64,000 bases of DNA from Melieria omissa (GCA_963971225.1 OZ020268.1:8785532-8849531), one strand, 5' to 3'; numbered from the stretch's first letter, positions 24,695-37,469 are shown. The notes: generated by a model from the sequence alone, not told the origin. Program-made: numbers and translations.

Positions 24695-25205
24695 TAGTGT
24701 CCAACAGAAACCACTTTTTTTTGGCCGAAACCGAATTTCGGTTTTTTTTTAATATTCGGCCGAAACCAAAACTTTCTAGTTGAAATAAAAATCACCACAT
24801 CAAAAACAAAATCACAATTTTTCAACAAACGAATTGTACTTTAGGTAAAGCAAGAACAAACATAAAATAAATAAAAAAATAATTAGTAATAAGAACAATT
24901 AATTAATTTTTAAAACATAAACATAAAAAATCACCCTTTTGTACCTTACTCGCTAATATTCAAAATTAAATAATTTAATATTTTAGCCTAAAAAAGGAGT
25001 TTATTTACATTGGTGCCATCTAAATTCTCCTTCTCATCCTTTCACTATATATCTGCTCGGCTGCACTAAATAGCTGTGCACTCGCTACACAATAAAATGT
25101 AAAAATATTCCAGAATGTTTCGGTTTCGGCCGTGCGGCCATTTTTTTACCGAAATTGAAACCACTTTTTTGGCCTAGCAGAAACCGAATATTCGGTCGGA
25201 CACTA
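24695..25205. mobile_element. hAT-type MITE with exact 8-bp target duplication
   Basis: A 511-bp element bounded by TAGTGTCCAAC at the left and its inverse (GTCGGACACTA) at the right. The sequence CCCATAAC occurs immediately outside both ends (24687-24694 and 25206-25213), an exact 8-bp duplication as hAT transposases make. Near both ends are several copies, in both orientations, of a motif containing CCGAAACC or CCGAATATTCGG, likely subterminal binding sites. The AT-rich core has no coding frame. It must have been mobilised by a transposase encoded elsewhere. Confidence 0.93.
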
Positions 25206-25213
25206 CCCATAAC

Positions 25214-26801
25214 ACACATTTCTAGTTGTTGTGAGTATTCATAAACATAATGATTATCCTCTGATAACCGAATTTTCATAGTCGACCTCAGAGACTCCAT
25301 AGAAAATAATGCTCGAAACGCTATTTTGACTTATAAATTCGGCACACGAAATCTATCTAATCTACATAATCTAGTCGGTCCGAATTCAAAAGTAGTGATA
25401 TTGCAAAAATTGTATTATGCCGTTATATGTCAACCTTTTGGCATAGTCGAGCTTTGAAATAGTACAACCAAGTCTACGTTCAATAGAATTCGTACTACAG
25501 ATTTATTTTAAATTATCTTTATGTAATTATCTTTTTAATATATCAACTATTTTAAAAGTTATAGGTAAAATTTGTCTGATACCGAACACAATTTCCAAGT
25601 TATTAGAGTAATTACCTGTAATAACGACTATTTGTTGCAAACTTCCATATCTTTTGACCACAGATTCATACATTTTTCCCTACTGGAAACCGCTATTTTT
25701 TGGGCGTTTCGAAACCTATAACATAGTTAATACTCTCTGGTGTATTTGACTGCAGCGTACAGGATAAAACGTTACTTTCAATTGCAGTCAGACGTAGAGG
25801 CAGAGCTGACTGCAAAAAGACAGACCTTAACCTTGAACACATTGTACAGCACAGCATTCACGTACGCATACCCGTACTTACAATTATTTGCTACGCACAT
25901 GATAAGGAGACCCTTATCGCACTCCTCTTGTTCCTCACTATGTTCTTTGAATTATATTTAATATAATTAAACATATATTAGAGGCATGATTTCAGCAAAA
26001 TTTATAGAACCTATCATCAATACTTTACCACTATCAACACAACAATATGTAATCTACTAATAACGGCGGCTATAGCTCAGCGAAACAACCGACTAACCAT
26101 TAACATTTTCGCGATAATATTCCGGCATACAGCAAACATTTGTTGCCTTCTTATTCCATACACATATACGTAAGGGGATGGAGGTATGCATAAGCAACCA
26201 TTGATTGCAAAAATTAAAAGCAAACACAGCCGTAGATAACAGTATGAAATTATCTGGCGACGCGACGCATTGCCAGCCGCAGCACAGTGCAGCAGTGTGG
26301 TCGTTTTTGTGTTTGCAAAGTGTGCTTTTGTAGTCATTTGTGGATGGCGTCTGTATACTTTCTGCTTTTCTACTTTCTACTAGGTTGCAGTAATGAAAAC
26401 CTCTGTATTTGTTGCATTTCAGTTACTGCTCTTATTATTAGTGTAATGGCTGCTATTGTTGTTATATCTGATACCGCCGTCGTCGTCGTCGAAATCGTCA
26501 AGGTCATTTGTGGTTTTCCACTGTCTCTCCTACCCATGCACGCACACACATCCTTGCACACAAACATATATTAATGGGTGGAAAATAAATTATATTACCT
26601 ACATTTGCTTGTTTACGTTGAAAGCCACGAAGCAAAACCGCACTCGGAACGAGTAGCACCCGAGCACTGAATCAAAGCAAAACAATTCCAAACTAATTGA
26701 TTAAAAATTATTATTATTTTTAAAATAGATTAGTTGTTATAGTTGTGTTCTGGTATTTTTATTGGCACAGAAACATTTCGTTTTGGAAAACAATAATAAT
26801 A
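25214..26801. other. Intergenic DNA, nothing recognised
   Basis: AT-rich sequence between two MITEs. ORFs at 25740-25961, 26077-26337 (minus) and 26287-26574 show no domain or coding bias I can recognise. Confidence 0.45.
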
Positions 26802-27257
26802 CAGTGCAAGCTCGGTATTCGCGACTACCCATTATCGCGACGGCCCGGTTATCGCGACGACTTAATTTTTGACATTGCAGGTTCTATAATCGCGACAGTT
26901 TACGAAAAACGGGGTTCTATTTTCGCAACTTTTATCTGTTTTTTGTTTTTAATTTGATTACAATGTCTATAACCAAAAATGGGAAATCCCCGTCTTTTGG
27001 TATATTAACCTTTTCGGATTGTTAAGCGGAAAACAGCACTATATTAATCACGTGATTCAGCTGTTATTTTAAAAAATAATTTGCTAAAAAAGCAACCCAA
27101 AATCTCCAATTAAAATGTAAATATATAAATAAAAACAATTCTAATTTCAAAAATTACATAAAATTTTTAAATAAAATTTTGGGTTCTGTTATCGCGAAGA
27201 TTCAGTTTTCGCGACAGGTCTGGTTTTTAATTAGTCGCGTAAATCGAGCTTGCACTG
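26802..27257. mobile_element. pogo/Tc1-type MITE
   Basis: A 456-bp element with ends CAGTGCAAGCTCGGTATTCG at the left and, on the opposite strand, CAGTGCAAGCTCGATTTACG at the right (16 of the first 20 bases agree). It is flanked on both sides by TA, the target of Tc1/mariner/pogo transposases. The motif TTATCGCGA, or close variants, recurs at least five times near the ends. The CAGTGCAAGCTCG terminus resembles pogo-group ends. The interior is AT-rich and non-coding, so it is a non-autonomous derivative. Confidence 0.88.
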
Positions 27258-27610
27258 TATTCACACTGCCCTTGTTGGGTTGGTTAGTTGTTAGTTGATA
27301 ATTCGGAAAATTTGTAACTGAATATTATTGAAGGAGATGGTGCACTGAGACCTAGAACTATTATGCTCCCTTCATGGAGTCACCGTTTGTCCGTGAGTCC
27401 AGCATCCGAGAGGAATTTTAGTATACTACCTAAACCTCGGGAAACCCAATATGCACCTGATAAAAGGAAACCCCAGGTGTTTCTTTCGATTAGGCGTAAG
27501 TACAGGGCATTCTCTTGTATGCGTATTGCAGTTTCATTTTCCCTCAATCAGAATATGCAATATTCGTTCTCACGAAATCTTAGTTTAGTTAAATGATAAT
27601 TCAATCTGTA

Positions 27611-28015
27611 GGTTAGGTTAGGTTGCGGTGGCTGCCTCTATAAGAGACACACTCGGAGGCCTGAAAGGCCCATTGTGATACCACATATTTCACCCGTTTT
27701 TGAACTGTGTATGCAACACTGTTTTGCCAACATATGTTACAGCACACATTTCAAGCGGATGGGGAAAGGAGGGGAGGGGACCTACAGTTTAACGCCGAAT
27801 CCGAACGGCGATTGGCAGTTTTTCGTTCACACTTGGAGGTTTTGCCATTGCCTGCCAACAGCGCACTTGTGCGATTCTTGTAATTCTCATTCCCTTCATA
27901 TGGATAGCGATAGAAGTAGATGAGTTGTTCACCAGCCCGAGCCAGGAATCGAACCTGGAGCCTTTGGTATGAGAAGCCAGCGCGCTACCCGCTTGACTAT
28001 CGAGGACGCTTGACT
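27611..28015 (-). mobile_element. tRNA-derived SINE with 7-bp target duplication
   Basis: Inserted inside the LINE copy and bounded by ATCTGTA on both sides (27604-27610 and 28016-28022). On the minus strand the head is tRNA-like: a box A (TAGTCAAGCGGGTAGCGCG, within 27982-28000) and a perfect box B (GGTTCGATTCC, 27945-27955) set in a T-arm stem CCAGG/CCTGG. The body continues for about 330 bp and ends in AACCTAACCTAACC, the usual simple-repeat tail. Pol III transcription from the internal promoter and mobilisation by a LINE are inferred from the class. Confidence 0.88.
27930..28012 (-). promoter_or_regulatory. Internal pol III promoter (boxes A and B) of the SINE
   Basis: Box A-like and box B-like sequences in tRNA order and spacing (about 35-45 bp apart) at the 5' end of the SINE. 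The anticodon region reads GGCTTCTCATACC, but the acceptor stem does not fold well, so this is a SINE head and not a functional tRNA gene. Confidence 0.7.
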
Positions 28016-28100
28016 ATCTGTAATAAAACTTCTTGGAGATACCCATACATTCCTCGAATCATTGCTTGTTATGTGACCCGATTAATGCTGTTTAGTATCG

Positions 28101-31100
28101 TGCGATTAATAACCATGAACATTAAACAATATTTTCATAACGCAAAAATTTTGGCCATTAGTTTTAAAAGCCCACTTTATCCCAAGATTGCTAATTAAAA
28201 TTTTCAAAAAGTTTTTGCCAGTTACTTCTCAGATATGTGGGACCATGACCCCAAGGTGTATGAAAATACATTTTCGGGCAAAAAAGACATTCGATGGCAA
28301 ACGAGTAAAGATATGTATAGTTTACAGCACCATTCCCTTAACCCATTCGGTGCCAAGGACGAGCGTCTTTGGCAGGGTATCATGCATTGCCAAGACGAGT
28401 ATTTAAATATGTTATAACTAGGTATCGGATTTATATGCAAAACCTATGCAAAAATATGCACTTTCATATAATTCCGATCCCTAGTTATAACATGAGCATA
28501 ACATAACATGAACATAACAGAGCTTTGGTAAACAATAACAGTCAAAATATAAATGGCAATGGGAATGACTTCATATAATTTAGGCTTGGCAGCGAATGGG
28601 TTAACTAAAAAATACGTTTAATAATTATTGAGTTAATTATTTTAACTATGGTAATTCTTTGCATAATGCTGGACTCTCCGACTCGTATAATTTTTCTTCA
28701 GCCTTGAGTTATATACAATTTCAAATTTGTTTGTCTTGAAATAAGTTAAAAAAAAAAGCAACAACCGACAGTTGAGTGCAGCTGTTTGCCGCACAATGTT
28801 CAAATAACGTTTAGGTAAGCGTCGATAATCTTCCTTAAAAAACAAGCTAAAAGCGACAATAAAACAATTTATGAACTCAAGAACTTGAAGCACCAACTTA
28901 CGGAAAAACAAAGTCATAAAAGTTCTGATCCCCTAATCCTAAGAAAAGTGCATCACTGCAACGAAGCGGCGACATCTCTTGAATGTCGCCACAGCCAAGC
29001 GCACCAATACAGCTAACAATGCTGCCAGATTAAGTAATTTCGTTACTGAGATTCAAAAGTTTATAAGTTTACTTTTTCAGACATTTAAACAGATTATAAC
29101 TATAGCGTCAGATGAATTATTTAATGTAAATTTCATGTAAGCAATTTAAGCATTAAGAAAATTTAACAACTAATAAAAACAAACTGATCTGGCAGCATCA
29201 TGTTGACCTTAAACTGCATAATTACCCCCCGGTCGCACCGCGAATATTTTAGGCAATTCTAAGAAAACATCACGCAATTGAGGGTGTGGCATTTCAGCTC
29301 ATAAAATAGCATTTGAATGAAGCAAAAGGCATATTGCACGTATGAAAAACATGGATATGTCTTAATTTTAGTGAGTAAACGATACCCTCTTTATAGAGAA
29401 ACGCAAACTATTATTCAAGTGCAGATGTTATACACTTTAGAAATAAGTTCAATATGCCGGGATAAGTGAATAGTTCCACGTAATATCGCGTCTTCTCATA
29501 ATGGGCGTGTCGGCCCATAGACGGACAAGCGTCTCACTTTTCGGAAAAATTCTTGTTGTGCGGGCAACAGTGTAACTTTAGTGCAAGGATCGCATAAATT
29601 TAACCCGACTACGTGAAACATATATTTTATGCAAATTCTTTCAGTACCGTTTCCCATTAAATTCAGGTAGTTAAGCGCTGCAACACTTTAATAGTGCTTG
29701 CAACATACTGTCTTAATATGTTAAAATCTTCGGTACAGTTCTTTCGTAGTTATTGAAAGTTTGTGAGCGGAGGACACGATTTTATCTAAACGTATTTCAA
29801 GGTCCTTGACCTAAGATGAGCCGTGAATCACCAACAAAGAAAGCACTGATAAAAAATCATAACACAAAAAGACACACACCCACACACACTCACACGCGCG
29901 CACAAAGGAAATTATTTTAAGCTTTCCTTCCCAAAGAAAGGGCACAAAAGAGCAGACAAAAGTCTGGCGCTCTACAAATAAGCAACAAGTATTTTTTATA
30001 GACCATATTTATACATTTTTCTATTTTCAACTGGATTTATGTACCTGCTTTCAAGGGTTGACATTTTAAGGGCGAAAAACACGACAGTAGGAAAGCAAAA
30101 AATTCAAAACCGTTTTAAAAATGCACTCCGACGAATCAAAACAATACCGCAAACGTACTGAACGACAGAATGCAACAAAGAAATCGCATCACATGGAAGT
30201 CAAATTGAAATCAAATTGGGGAGCGCACAAATGTCAAAGAGACAGAGAGCGCAATCGCAAGCTGTGCCAGTAGCTGAGAGCATAATAAGCCACAAACAAA
30301 AAAACTTAATAAGTAGCAAAACGCAAACACAACGTAAATAAGTATAACAAAAGCGTATTGAAAGTGCTGTGCTATACGAAGTGTTAGGCGGTGGTGAGGG
30401 ACTGCAGCCGCGTCTGTTGCCATATTTATACAGAAGTATATCTTCAACGCGGTGTTGACAACTCATTTGCAGTAAATTTTTTGTTTGCCACAAAGAAAGA
30501 ATTGGCAAACAATAAACGATCTTGATACTTATTGACGATAAAGTTTGACTCACACATTTCCAGTAGAAGCCAGTCATTTTCATTTGAATACAAAACTGTT
30601 GGCTTGGAGATCATTAATGTCAGTGCACAGTCGCCAATACGAGTACAAATGCAGTAAATTATTTTCATAATAGGACATCACATGCTCAGAATAATTGAGA
30701 CTTTAAAACAATACACACACATACAGACAAATATCAGTCATTCGCCGAGCTGATAACATTGTGTGCATAAGTATGTACGAGCCATTTACGACCATCGACT
30801 CTTTAAATTTCAATATTTATGTGTCACACGACTTCTCGAACACAGTTGCAGTAGTGTGACAACAAAATGCAAAAATTCCAAAAAGGTGAATTAATCGATT
30901 TTGATCGCTTGTGATCAGTGCACATTTTGTTTGAGCATGAATGCAGTTTTGTGGAAAGTACGTAGACACTGCTGCCAAGTGTGACGACCGTACTGCGGAC
31001 ATGCATATCTTTCAATACTAATACATACTGGAATTATATTCATTTTGTAGGCTCACTTGTTTAGAAAATACCAAGTCATATCAGCAGCTCAACTGTTGAC

Positions 31101-34100
31101 TTTGTTCCAGCAGTATTTTCCGAATACGGAGCGACCAAATTTTCAGTGGCGTAATTGTCGATAACAAAGGCGACCAGCTGACAATGGGCGAGCTAGGCGT
31201 CCACGATGGCAGACTTCCGCCCCTATTCAAGCATTACACTCAAGTATTAGTAGATATTGTGTATATGCGATTTTGCAGATAACTGCATAACAGTCCACAG
31301 ATACTGCTATATGTGCATTTTTCATTTACTACAATTTTTATGAGCGCACTAAAATGCCTTGCAGTATACGCAACAAATTTCGATCCTTTGCTCATTTAAT
31401 GCTACTGCATTCCGTAGTCGTTAAGTGCCGCCGCACACAGTCGTTTTGCATACAAACGCCATGAGCACACACGCTCACTCATACATACATAAATTAAATC
31501 TACTTGACTTCCTTCCGTACGTGGACGCCTGGCTTGTCGATAAAAAGTCGCTGTACTTGGGAGAGAAATGCGAAAAGCAGGTCATTGTACATTTGCTGAA
31601 TTTTGAAGAGGCTGAGATCTACTCGAGTCGTAGCGCTTATGTACGAACGAAAATGAAAGGTTCATTAACTTGAGGTTCATTTGTACCTACGAATGCGGGA
31701 GTTGGACAGTATAAAAGCGCTTAGGACAGTTGCAATACGCCGCAAGTCTGAAATGAAATCTTGTTAGCTTTTCGTAGATAAAAAAGGGTAAACACAGGTA
31801 TTTACTGTTGAACGCTGGTGAACTTGAACAGGTGAAAGAAGTGCGCAGCTGTGAAGGTCATTGGTTTTCCTAATCCAAAAATCATGGCAAATTGTATTGT
31901 TCGGCAAATTTTGGAGCGATGTATAAGGTGGAACAGTAGTTGACAATGTTATCACTCAAAGAAGCCGTTGAGGCAATACAGAAGCAACAAGTCGTATGGT
32001 TTTATGTGACTCAGAGCTTTAGCATTTAAGTTAATTAGTATTATAATCTACCTTTGCGTTATGTAATGTAATTGGGAAGCTTACCGACCACGTAGGAAAC
32101 ACAAATATATAAATAAAAAGGTCCATTTTGATGTCAGATAGTGTGGAAAACGCTTCTTGTCAAATGTCTGGATCGAGAGTTAGGGAAATATATGGCCAAT
32201 CCGACCATTATGCGCAGTTCGTCAAACGTTTCCCCGCCTTACAGCTTCTGCCAGACTGTCAATGGCACAGCACAACATTAGGACTCCCACATCGCCACTT
32301 TGCTGAACGAATAAACTTAATCGACATTAAATTAAAACTAGGTTTGAAATTTCTTAACAGGTTGGCAAAATTAGCACAAAAATCTAAGCACAAATCAGCA
32401 AACAAATGAAATGCGTTAAATGCGTTTTTCTTTATGTATTTTGAAATGGTTTCTCTGCTAATCAGGCATGGTTTCAACAAAAAATTTGCAAATGTTCGCA
32501 ATGTGCTTAATTTTTTAATAGGGGATTCTGGTACAAGTTGAAAAACAAAATTGTTTTGTATGTAAAATGTCATTTGAATCACTGGCTTTGAACTTTCACT
32601 TCGATTCAATTAAAACAGCGCAATACACGTTTTTCATGGCATTGGGATGTATTACGCTGCCAAATATTATGGGCGACAAGTGCAGGACAATGACCGCGCG
32701 AGCGTGTTTTATTACCAAAACACGAGCAAAAAAGACAACGACCAGAACAAACCAAAAATCGCGCACATAAAATACATATATACATATATTTATATAAAGC
32801 TTTTCCTCAAAAATTATTCTTTTGCGCTGCTATGAATGAATTTCACAATTACGCCGATCTCGGCAGCAGCAAAAATTCAACATTACATGCGTTCTCGGTC
32901 TTTTGCAAATCGCACTTCACTTCCTCCCACTACTTGCCTCCTCAGCTAATTTCCGGCGGCGACCGCTGTGACTTCTGCACATTGCAGTTAATTTCACTTT
33001 GTATACGTTAATGTTGCTCTAATGTCAATTATTATTATTTAATAAAAATTATTTGTCGAACAAAATATTTGTGCAATTTTGCGGCGAGGTTTTTCCTTGA
33101 GCGCAACAACAATGACTCGAGTAATTTCGCATCTTCACCGTCTTTGCAACTGCGAACAAATCAAATGAAACGAAGCGCCGAAAGCAAAAACAGAAATTCA
33201 CAACTGGAATGTCACGGGTGGAACGAGACAAAGATGAAAACGACGTCGAAGAAAACGAATCTCGGAAACACAAAATAAAACACAATAACCAATACTATAC
33301 ACACAAATGCCAGCCGCCAAGTACGACAGCCACAACGCCAACGACATCGACTACAACAACACAGACGCCATAGACAAAGGCAAAACTGAAAGCAGCGAGC
33401 GACAGGCGCCGGGTGGCGGGCAGTGGGCGGTGGGCACATGGCGAACGGCAAATGGTGGCGCTGCTGCTGGCAGCGGGGGCATTCAGCGGGCAACTCGTGG
33501 CAAAGGCACAACGCGAAGATGTCGAAAAGCGCAGACAAAGCGCGCACATAAACAAAAGCACACCGCGCGCACACATCCACAAGAACTGCAATCTGCAATT
33601 GCAGAAAGGGAAAACACAGAGCAGAGCCGGATGGGCTGGTGGTGTGAGGTGTGGACTGGTGCAACTACAGCGATGGCTGCAGCAGTAAGGGCGAAATGCG
33701 CGCGCAATCTGGCCACCAAACAAAACTAAGCCGAACCACAGACGCGCTCTCCCGCTTGCGCTCGTCTTACTGGTTTGTATGTCTCTGCTGGCATACGAAG
33801 AGAAGATACACGAAGCAAGCGTGCTTCGAGAGCAGCCAAAAGACCATTAGATTTTTGTATTTGTTATGAAATCAGAGCAGCCGAACATTGCACCGTATCC
33901 AGTGCGTATTCCACCCCTACGTGTGACTGACTTGTGGCGTGCCTTGCGTACCGCCGCTGGCGTTGCGTGTCAATGGCAGCAAATGTGGAAGCGCGCCATG
34001 CTCGCAGAGCGACAGCATCCGTAGATCCCAACTGCGGCTGCATTCCGTTGCAAGGCGAGCAAAATTGATATGAAAAGCCGAAGAGCAAAGGGTCGTTTGC

Positions 34101-35563
34101 TGGCTTGCCGCTGACTCCAGGTGCACGTTGAACGAATCTGCAGCTGCATTAGTTATCGTCAAATCCGATATTGTCTTTGCAACAATTGCACACAGCTCCA
34201 CCGGTAATCAGTGACATCCCTATTCCCCTCACCAATGCCGCACGCCATGTTCAGCGGCCGGTCTGAATTCAGCGCAAGCCCCAATTGAGCGTTGGTGTTT
34301 ATTTTTAAACTCCCCAAAGCCCAAAATAGAAACTCCACAACATATGCAAATGGAGTTGTTTACTCTTGCAAAGCGAGACATCATTGTGTTCGGCTATGGC
34401 GCGAGTGAAGCGCGCAAAGCCAATTTGAAGCCACCTTCAAAACGAGTTTGGCAGCGCTGCAACGGTGTCAGCAGACAACAAATATTTCAAAAATCTTGTG
34501 CTCACAGATCGAAGGTGGATGGAAGGTGGTGATGTTGCTGGCTTGTTTGTAAGCCAACCTGCCAGCGAACAAGCCAACAAAGTTCGACATTCCACGCATT
34601 CCGAAGCTGCGTATCTCATCTTATTCACCAAATTCAAGTTTCATAGCGGCGCGAGAGTGCTACGAAGTCGCCCAACTAGTTTCAACTTTTCATTGAACAG
34701 AGCAATGGCGAAAAGCGGAAAGCATGTCGCTCTCGCTGTGTCACCTATACATCCAAACAAAAAACGCACACGCCATCAGCCCACAATGCAAAGTTGGCGT
34801 GTGCCAACTGACCACAAAATGCACAGTGAGCAGAGAGTGACATGAGTTTGGCTTAAATGTGCGAGAGTACGAGAATGCGAGCGCAAGAGATGCGATAATT
34901 TTAACCTTGCCCAATTCCAGTACCCTAGACCTATAACAATTACATTAATTAACCGGCATCCAGTAGAACGGCCAGATTTCCGCTGCGAAACTGGCATCTG
35001 AGTGATAGACTGTTTCAGATGTTTTGCAATTCGCGGGCGAGAAATTCGATAACAAGTGTGAACATTCAAAACATGAGTGCACAAATTTTTTAATCAACAA
35101 AAAGTCAAAAGTCTGTTTGGTTTAACGCAACAAAGAAATCGTTAAGTAGCTGTTTGGACGAAAGAGATGGTATGGTGTAGTAATTTGAAGTTAATTCATA
35201 GACTAAACTAGGTTTATGCTTATGATAGCTTTGCACATTGACAGCACTCAATACATTCTAATACAAAATATATACTGAGATTTGATTTCAATTTGTTTGC
35301 GAAAAAATAGTTCTTTTAGAATTCAAACATCTCCAGAAAGGCAGTTGATACGTATTTTTCATCAATTCTCTTACTTTCACAATGTTTTGTTTACTAATAA
35401 TTTTCAGATCTACAACAATGTTGGCTACTTTAGACCGGAACAAGGAATGTACAAATGTAATAGTTGGACAAAAACCAAATTAATCATTATTTATTTGCGC
35501 CCCGTAACAACTTATAAAATATGACCTCTAACTACAAATATTTATTTTAAAAATTTTGCTAAG
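28101..35563. other. Intergenic DNA, no gene recognised
   Basis: About 7.5 kb. It contains a near-perfect long hairpin at 28409-28493, a CA/CG-rich simple repeat near 29870-29905, and a GC-richer block at 33.2-34.8 kb with overlapping ORFs on both strands (33307-33729 and antisense). That block has low-complexity composition (Ala, Arg, Gln) and no domain. ORFs at 31425-31673 and 32128-32409 are open and roughly protein-like but unmatched. No exon could be supported. Confidence 0.45.
28409..28493. repeat. Long imperfect inverted repeat (hairpin)
   Basis: The left arm ATGTTATAACTAGGTATCGG and the reverse complement of the right arm ATGTTATAACTAGGGATCGG differ at one base in 20. The pairing continues inward for about 10 more bases with few mismatches, around a loop of about 25 bases. 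It could be a foldback element or a hairpin RNA source; nothing else nearby decides. Confidence 0.75.
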
Positions 35564-35573
35564 TCTTCTGACT

Positions 35574-35717
35574 TCGGTTAGGTTAAGTTGGTAGTTTAAA
35601 AAGCTCACATAGGCCAGGCTTGGCCCGTTGTGCCCCAAAACGAAACAAAACCACGTGCAATGCCGTTAATCTCGTCTCGAAAGTGACAAAGTCAACTCCG
35701 AGCCATGGCACATTAGA
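35574..35717 (-). mobile_element. Second SINE-type insertion with 9-bp target duplication
   Basis: A 144-bp segment flanked by TCTTCTGAC on each side (35564-35572 and 35718-35726). Read on the minus strand it ends in ACTTAACCTAACCGAA. The last 60 bases share an architecture with the SINE at 27.6 kb: CACAACGGGCC, GGCCT, then a GTG-containing spacer, then CAAC-TTAACCTAACC. No box A/B head is visible, so it is either a different SINE family sharing a 3' tail or a 5'-truncated copy. Confidence 0.78.
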
Positions 35718-35726
35718 TCTTCTGAC

Positions 35727-37297
35727 TAAGATTGAACTAACAATTTAGTGATCCCTGTTAAAAATAGAAATCAAGCAACGATTTAACAAGATGTATCTAG
35801 ATATTTTAAAAGTTATAACCCAAATGGCTCATCACAATTAGGGATTAATGAATTTTTAGATAGAACTCCTAAAAAGATTTCAGAGATTCGTGGGACCAAT
35901 TACCAGTTTCTGGAACCTAATATTCCTGATCTTCAATGAACTTTGCAAATGAAAGTAACCCACTGTGATTTCATGAAAATTATATACAACGAAAACGTGG
36001 GAAAACCAATAAATTGATTGTTATTTCTGCGGCGAAAGCAAATTCCAATGCAGTGCAGTTAAAAACAGTTAAACCGCTTAATAGTCGCCGAAAGTCGTTT
36101 CAAGGGCAATAATATTCATCAATTGCATAATAGGTAATAACTAATATAATCAGATTCATCTTTGCTGCTTGTATCTTTTTCTGTTTTGACGAATATGCAC
36201 TTTCTTCTTCCGGGACATGCTGCATTTATCACACCGCACCGCACAGTGCATTCAGCAAAGTTCAGTTTGCTGGCGGAATTCCTATAAGAAATTCCTCCCA
36301 TAGAAAGCACATTTTCTCGGTGTGCTGCAATTTAATGAAAATTTCAATTGGAATGGCAAAAACGCACTTCTCTCTCGGCCAGTCAGCTGCGGATCGGTCA
36401 AGGACACCGCCACCGATTCCGTTGTGGAAACTGTAATGTGCGCCCACAAATTGCAAAACATCAGGCAACACAAAAAAAGTACAGTTGGAACTTGGAACAT
36501 TGAATTGAGACAATCTCGCTGTGGTGGTGGCTGACACAAGTACGCTGCTGTGGCAGCAAACTGAAACTGCAAATCGCATCGTGCGCAGGTATTTTGCCAA
36601 TAAAACCGCCATTTCTGTTTTCTTTAATGCTTTTACTTTGCAGTTTGCACGCAAATTGTTAACCAAATTACTTCATTTTTCAGATATTTGATCTCTCACT
36701 TGCGTTTCCTCATCCCACCAATCCCACACACGCCCCCTCCCAAACACCCGCTCGAACAAAAATTTCCTTTTTTCTCGCTGTCATTTCGGGTGAAAATTCT
36801 TTTCCACATTTTCACTTTCATTTCTCGGCTCCGTGTCCGCCATTTCGCATGCACTTTTTGCTATCACACTAGCATTATTTCTTTTCGCACAGTTTTCAAT
36901 AAAATTTAAGCTTGTATATTTACCTTTTAAACGAAAAATTAAAAGATTTTTACGCGATTGATTTCACCGAATCGCCATTAACAAACAGTGCTGTCAACTC
37001 TATGAGATGGAAAATTGCCAGTGCTGCCATAATTACGAATGTACGAAGAATGAGCAATAGCACATCTTTTTGGTATTCGCTCAATCTCTGCCTATTTGCT
37101 GACAGTTTTCAAATTCACTAACTAGATGGTGCTGCGCTAAAAACGAATTGTGTGCAGAGTTGTAGCTACATATCGAAATATTCATGTATTTTTTAATACC
37201 GAGACAAATATTAACTAATAACAAGCATAAACTGTATGAATATAGTATTTGATTTTATTTTTACTGGTGGGCGGCTTTGCTATGTAAGTATCAATAT
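35727..37297. other. Intergenic DNA, nothing recognised
   Basis: AT-rich sequence between two small mobile elements. ORFs near 36.2-36.7 kb overlap on both strands and show no domain. A pyrimidine-rich stretch with CCCCTCCC lies near 36730-36745. Confidence 0.4.
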
Positions 37298-37305
37298 CTA
37301 ACTAA

Positions 37306-37461
37306 CAGGCGCGGATTCAGAAAAATATTTCGGCGGAGTTTTAAAAAGTAATTCTTTAATATTTTAAAAATTCCTTTTAATTTGTATGTAGTTTTATAGT
37401 CGTTCCAAATATTTCGGGGGGTTTCGACCCCCAAAACTGCCTCCCCCCGGATCCACCACTG
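37306..37461. mobile_element. Small hAT-like MITE (156 bp) with 8-bp target duplication
   Basis: Flanked exactly by CTAACTAA (37298-37305 and 37462-37469). The ends are CAGGCGCGGATTC at the left and, inverted, CAGTGGTGGATCC at the right. A second internal inverted pair (ATATTTCGGCGG and GGGGTTTCGACCCCC) lies near both ends. The CAG-G ends and 8-bp duplication point to a hAT transposase. There is no coding capacity. Confidence 0.87.
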
Positions 37462-37469
37462 CTAACTAA

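Larger units (their letters stand above)
27340..28100 (-). mobile_element. Second copy of the LINE 3' end, interrupted by a SINE
   Basis: Matches the minus-strand LINE at 4528-5400: both start at GTGCACTGAGACCTA and share CCGTGAGTCCAG and the antisense of the HLTK motif. Here the match runs 27340-27610, stops abruptly at a SINE, and resumes at 28023 with CATACATTCCTCGAA, as at about 4861 in the first copy. Frameshifts and stops show it is dead. The nested SINE proves the order of insertion: LINE first, SINE later. Confidence 0.82.

Noticed and set aside
27930..28012. tRNA gene
   Set aside because: Boxes A and B are good, but the acceptor stem does not pair and the sequence continues into a SINE body with target duplications.
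33212..33729. Overlapping ORFs on both strands in a GC-rich block
   Set aside because: Composition is low-complexity on both strands, no domain, no splice structure; probably non-coding.
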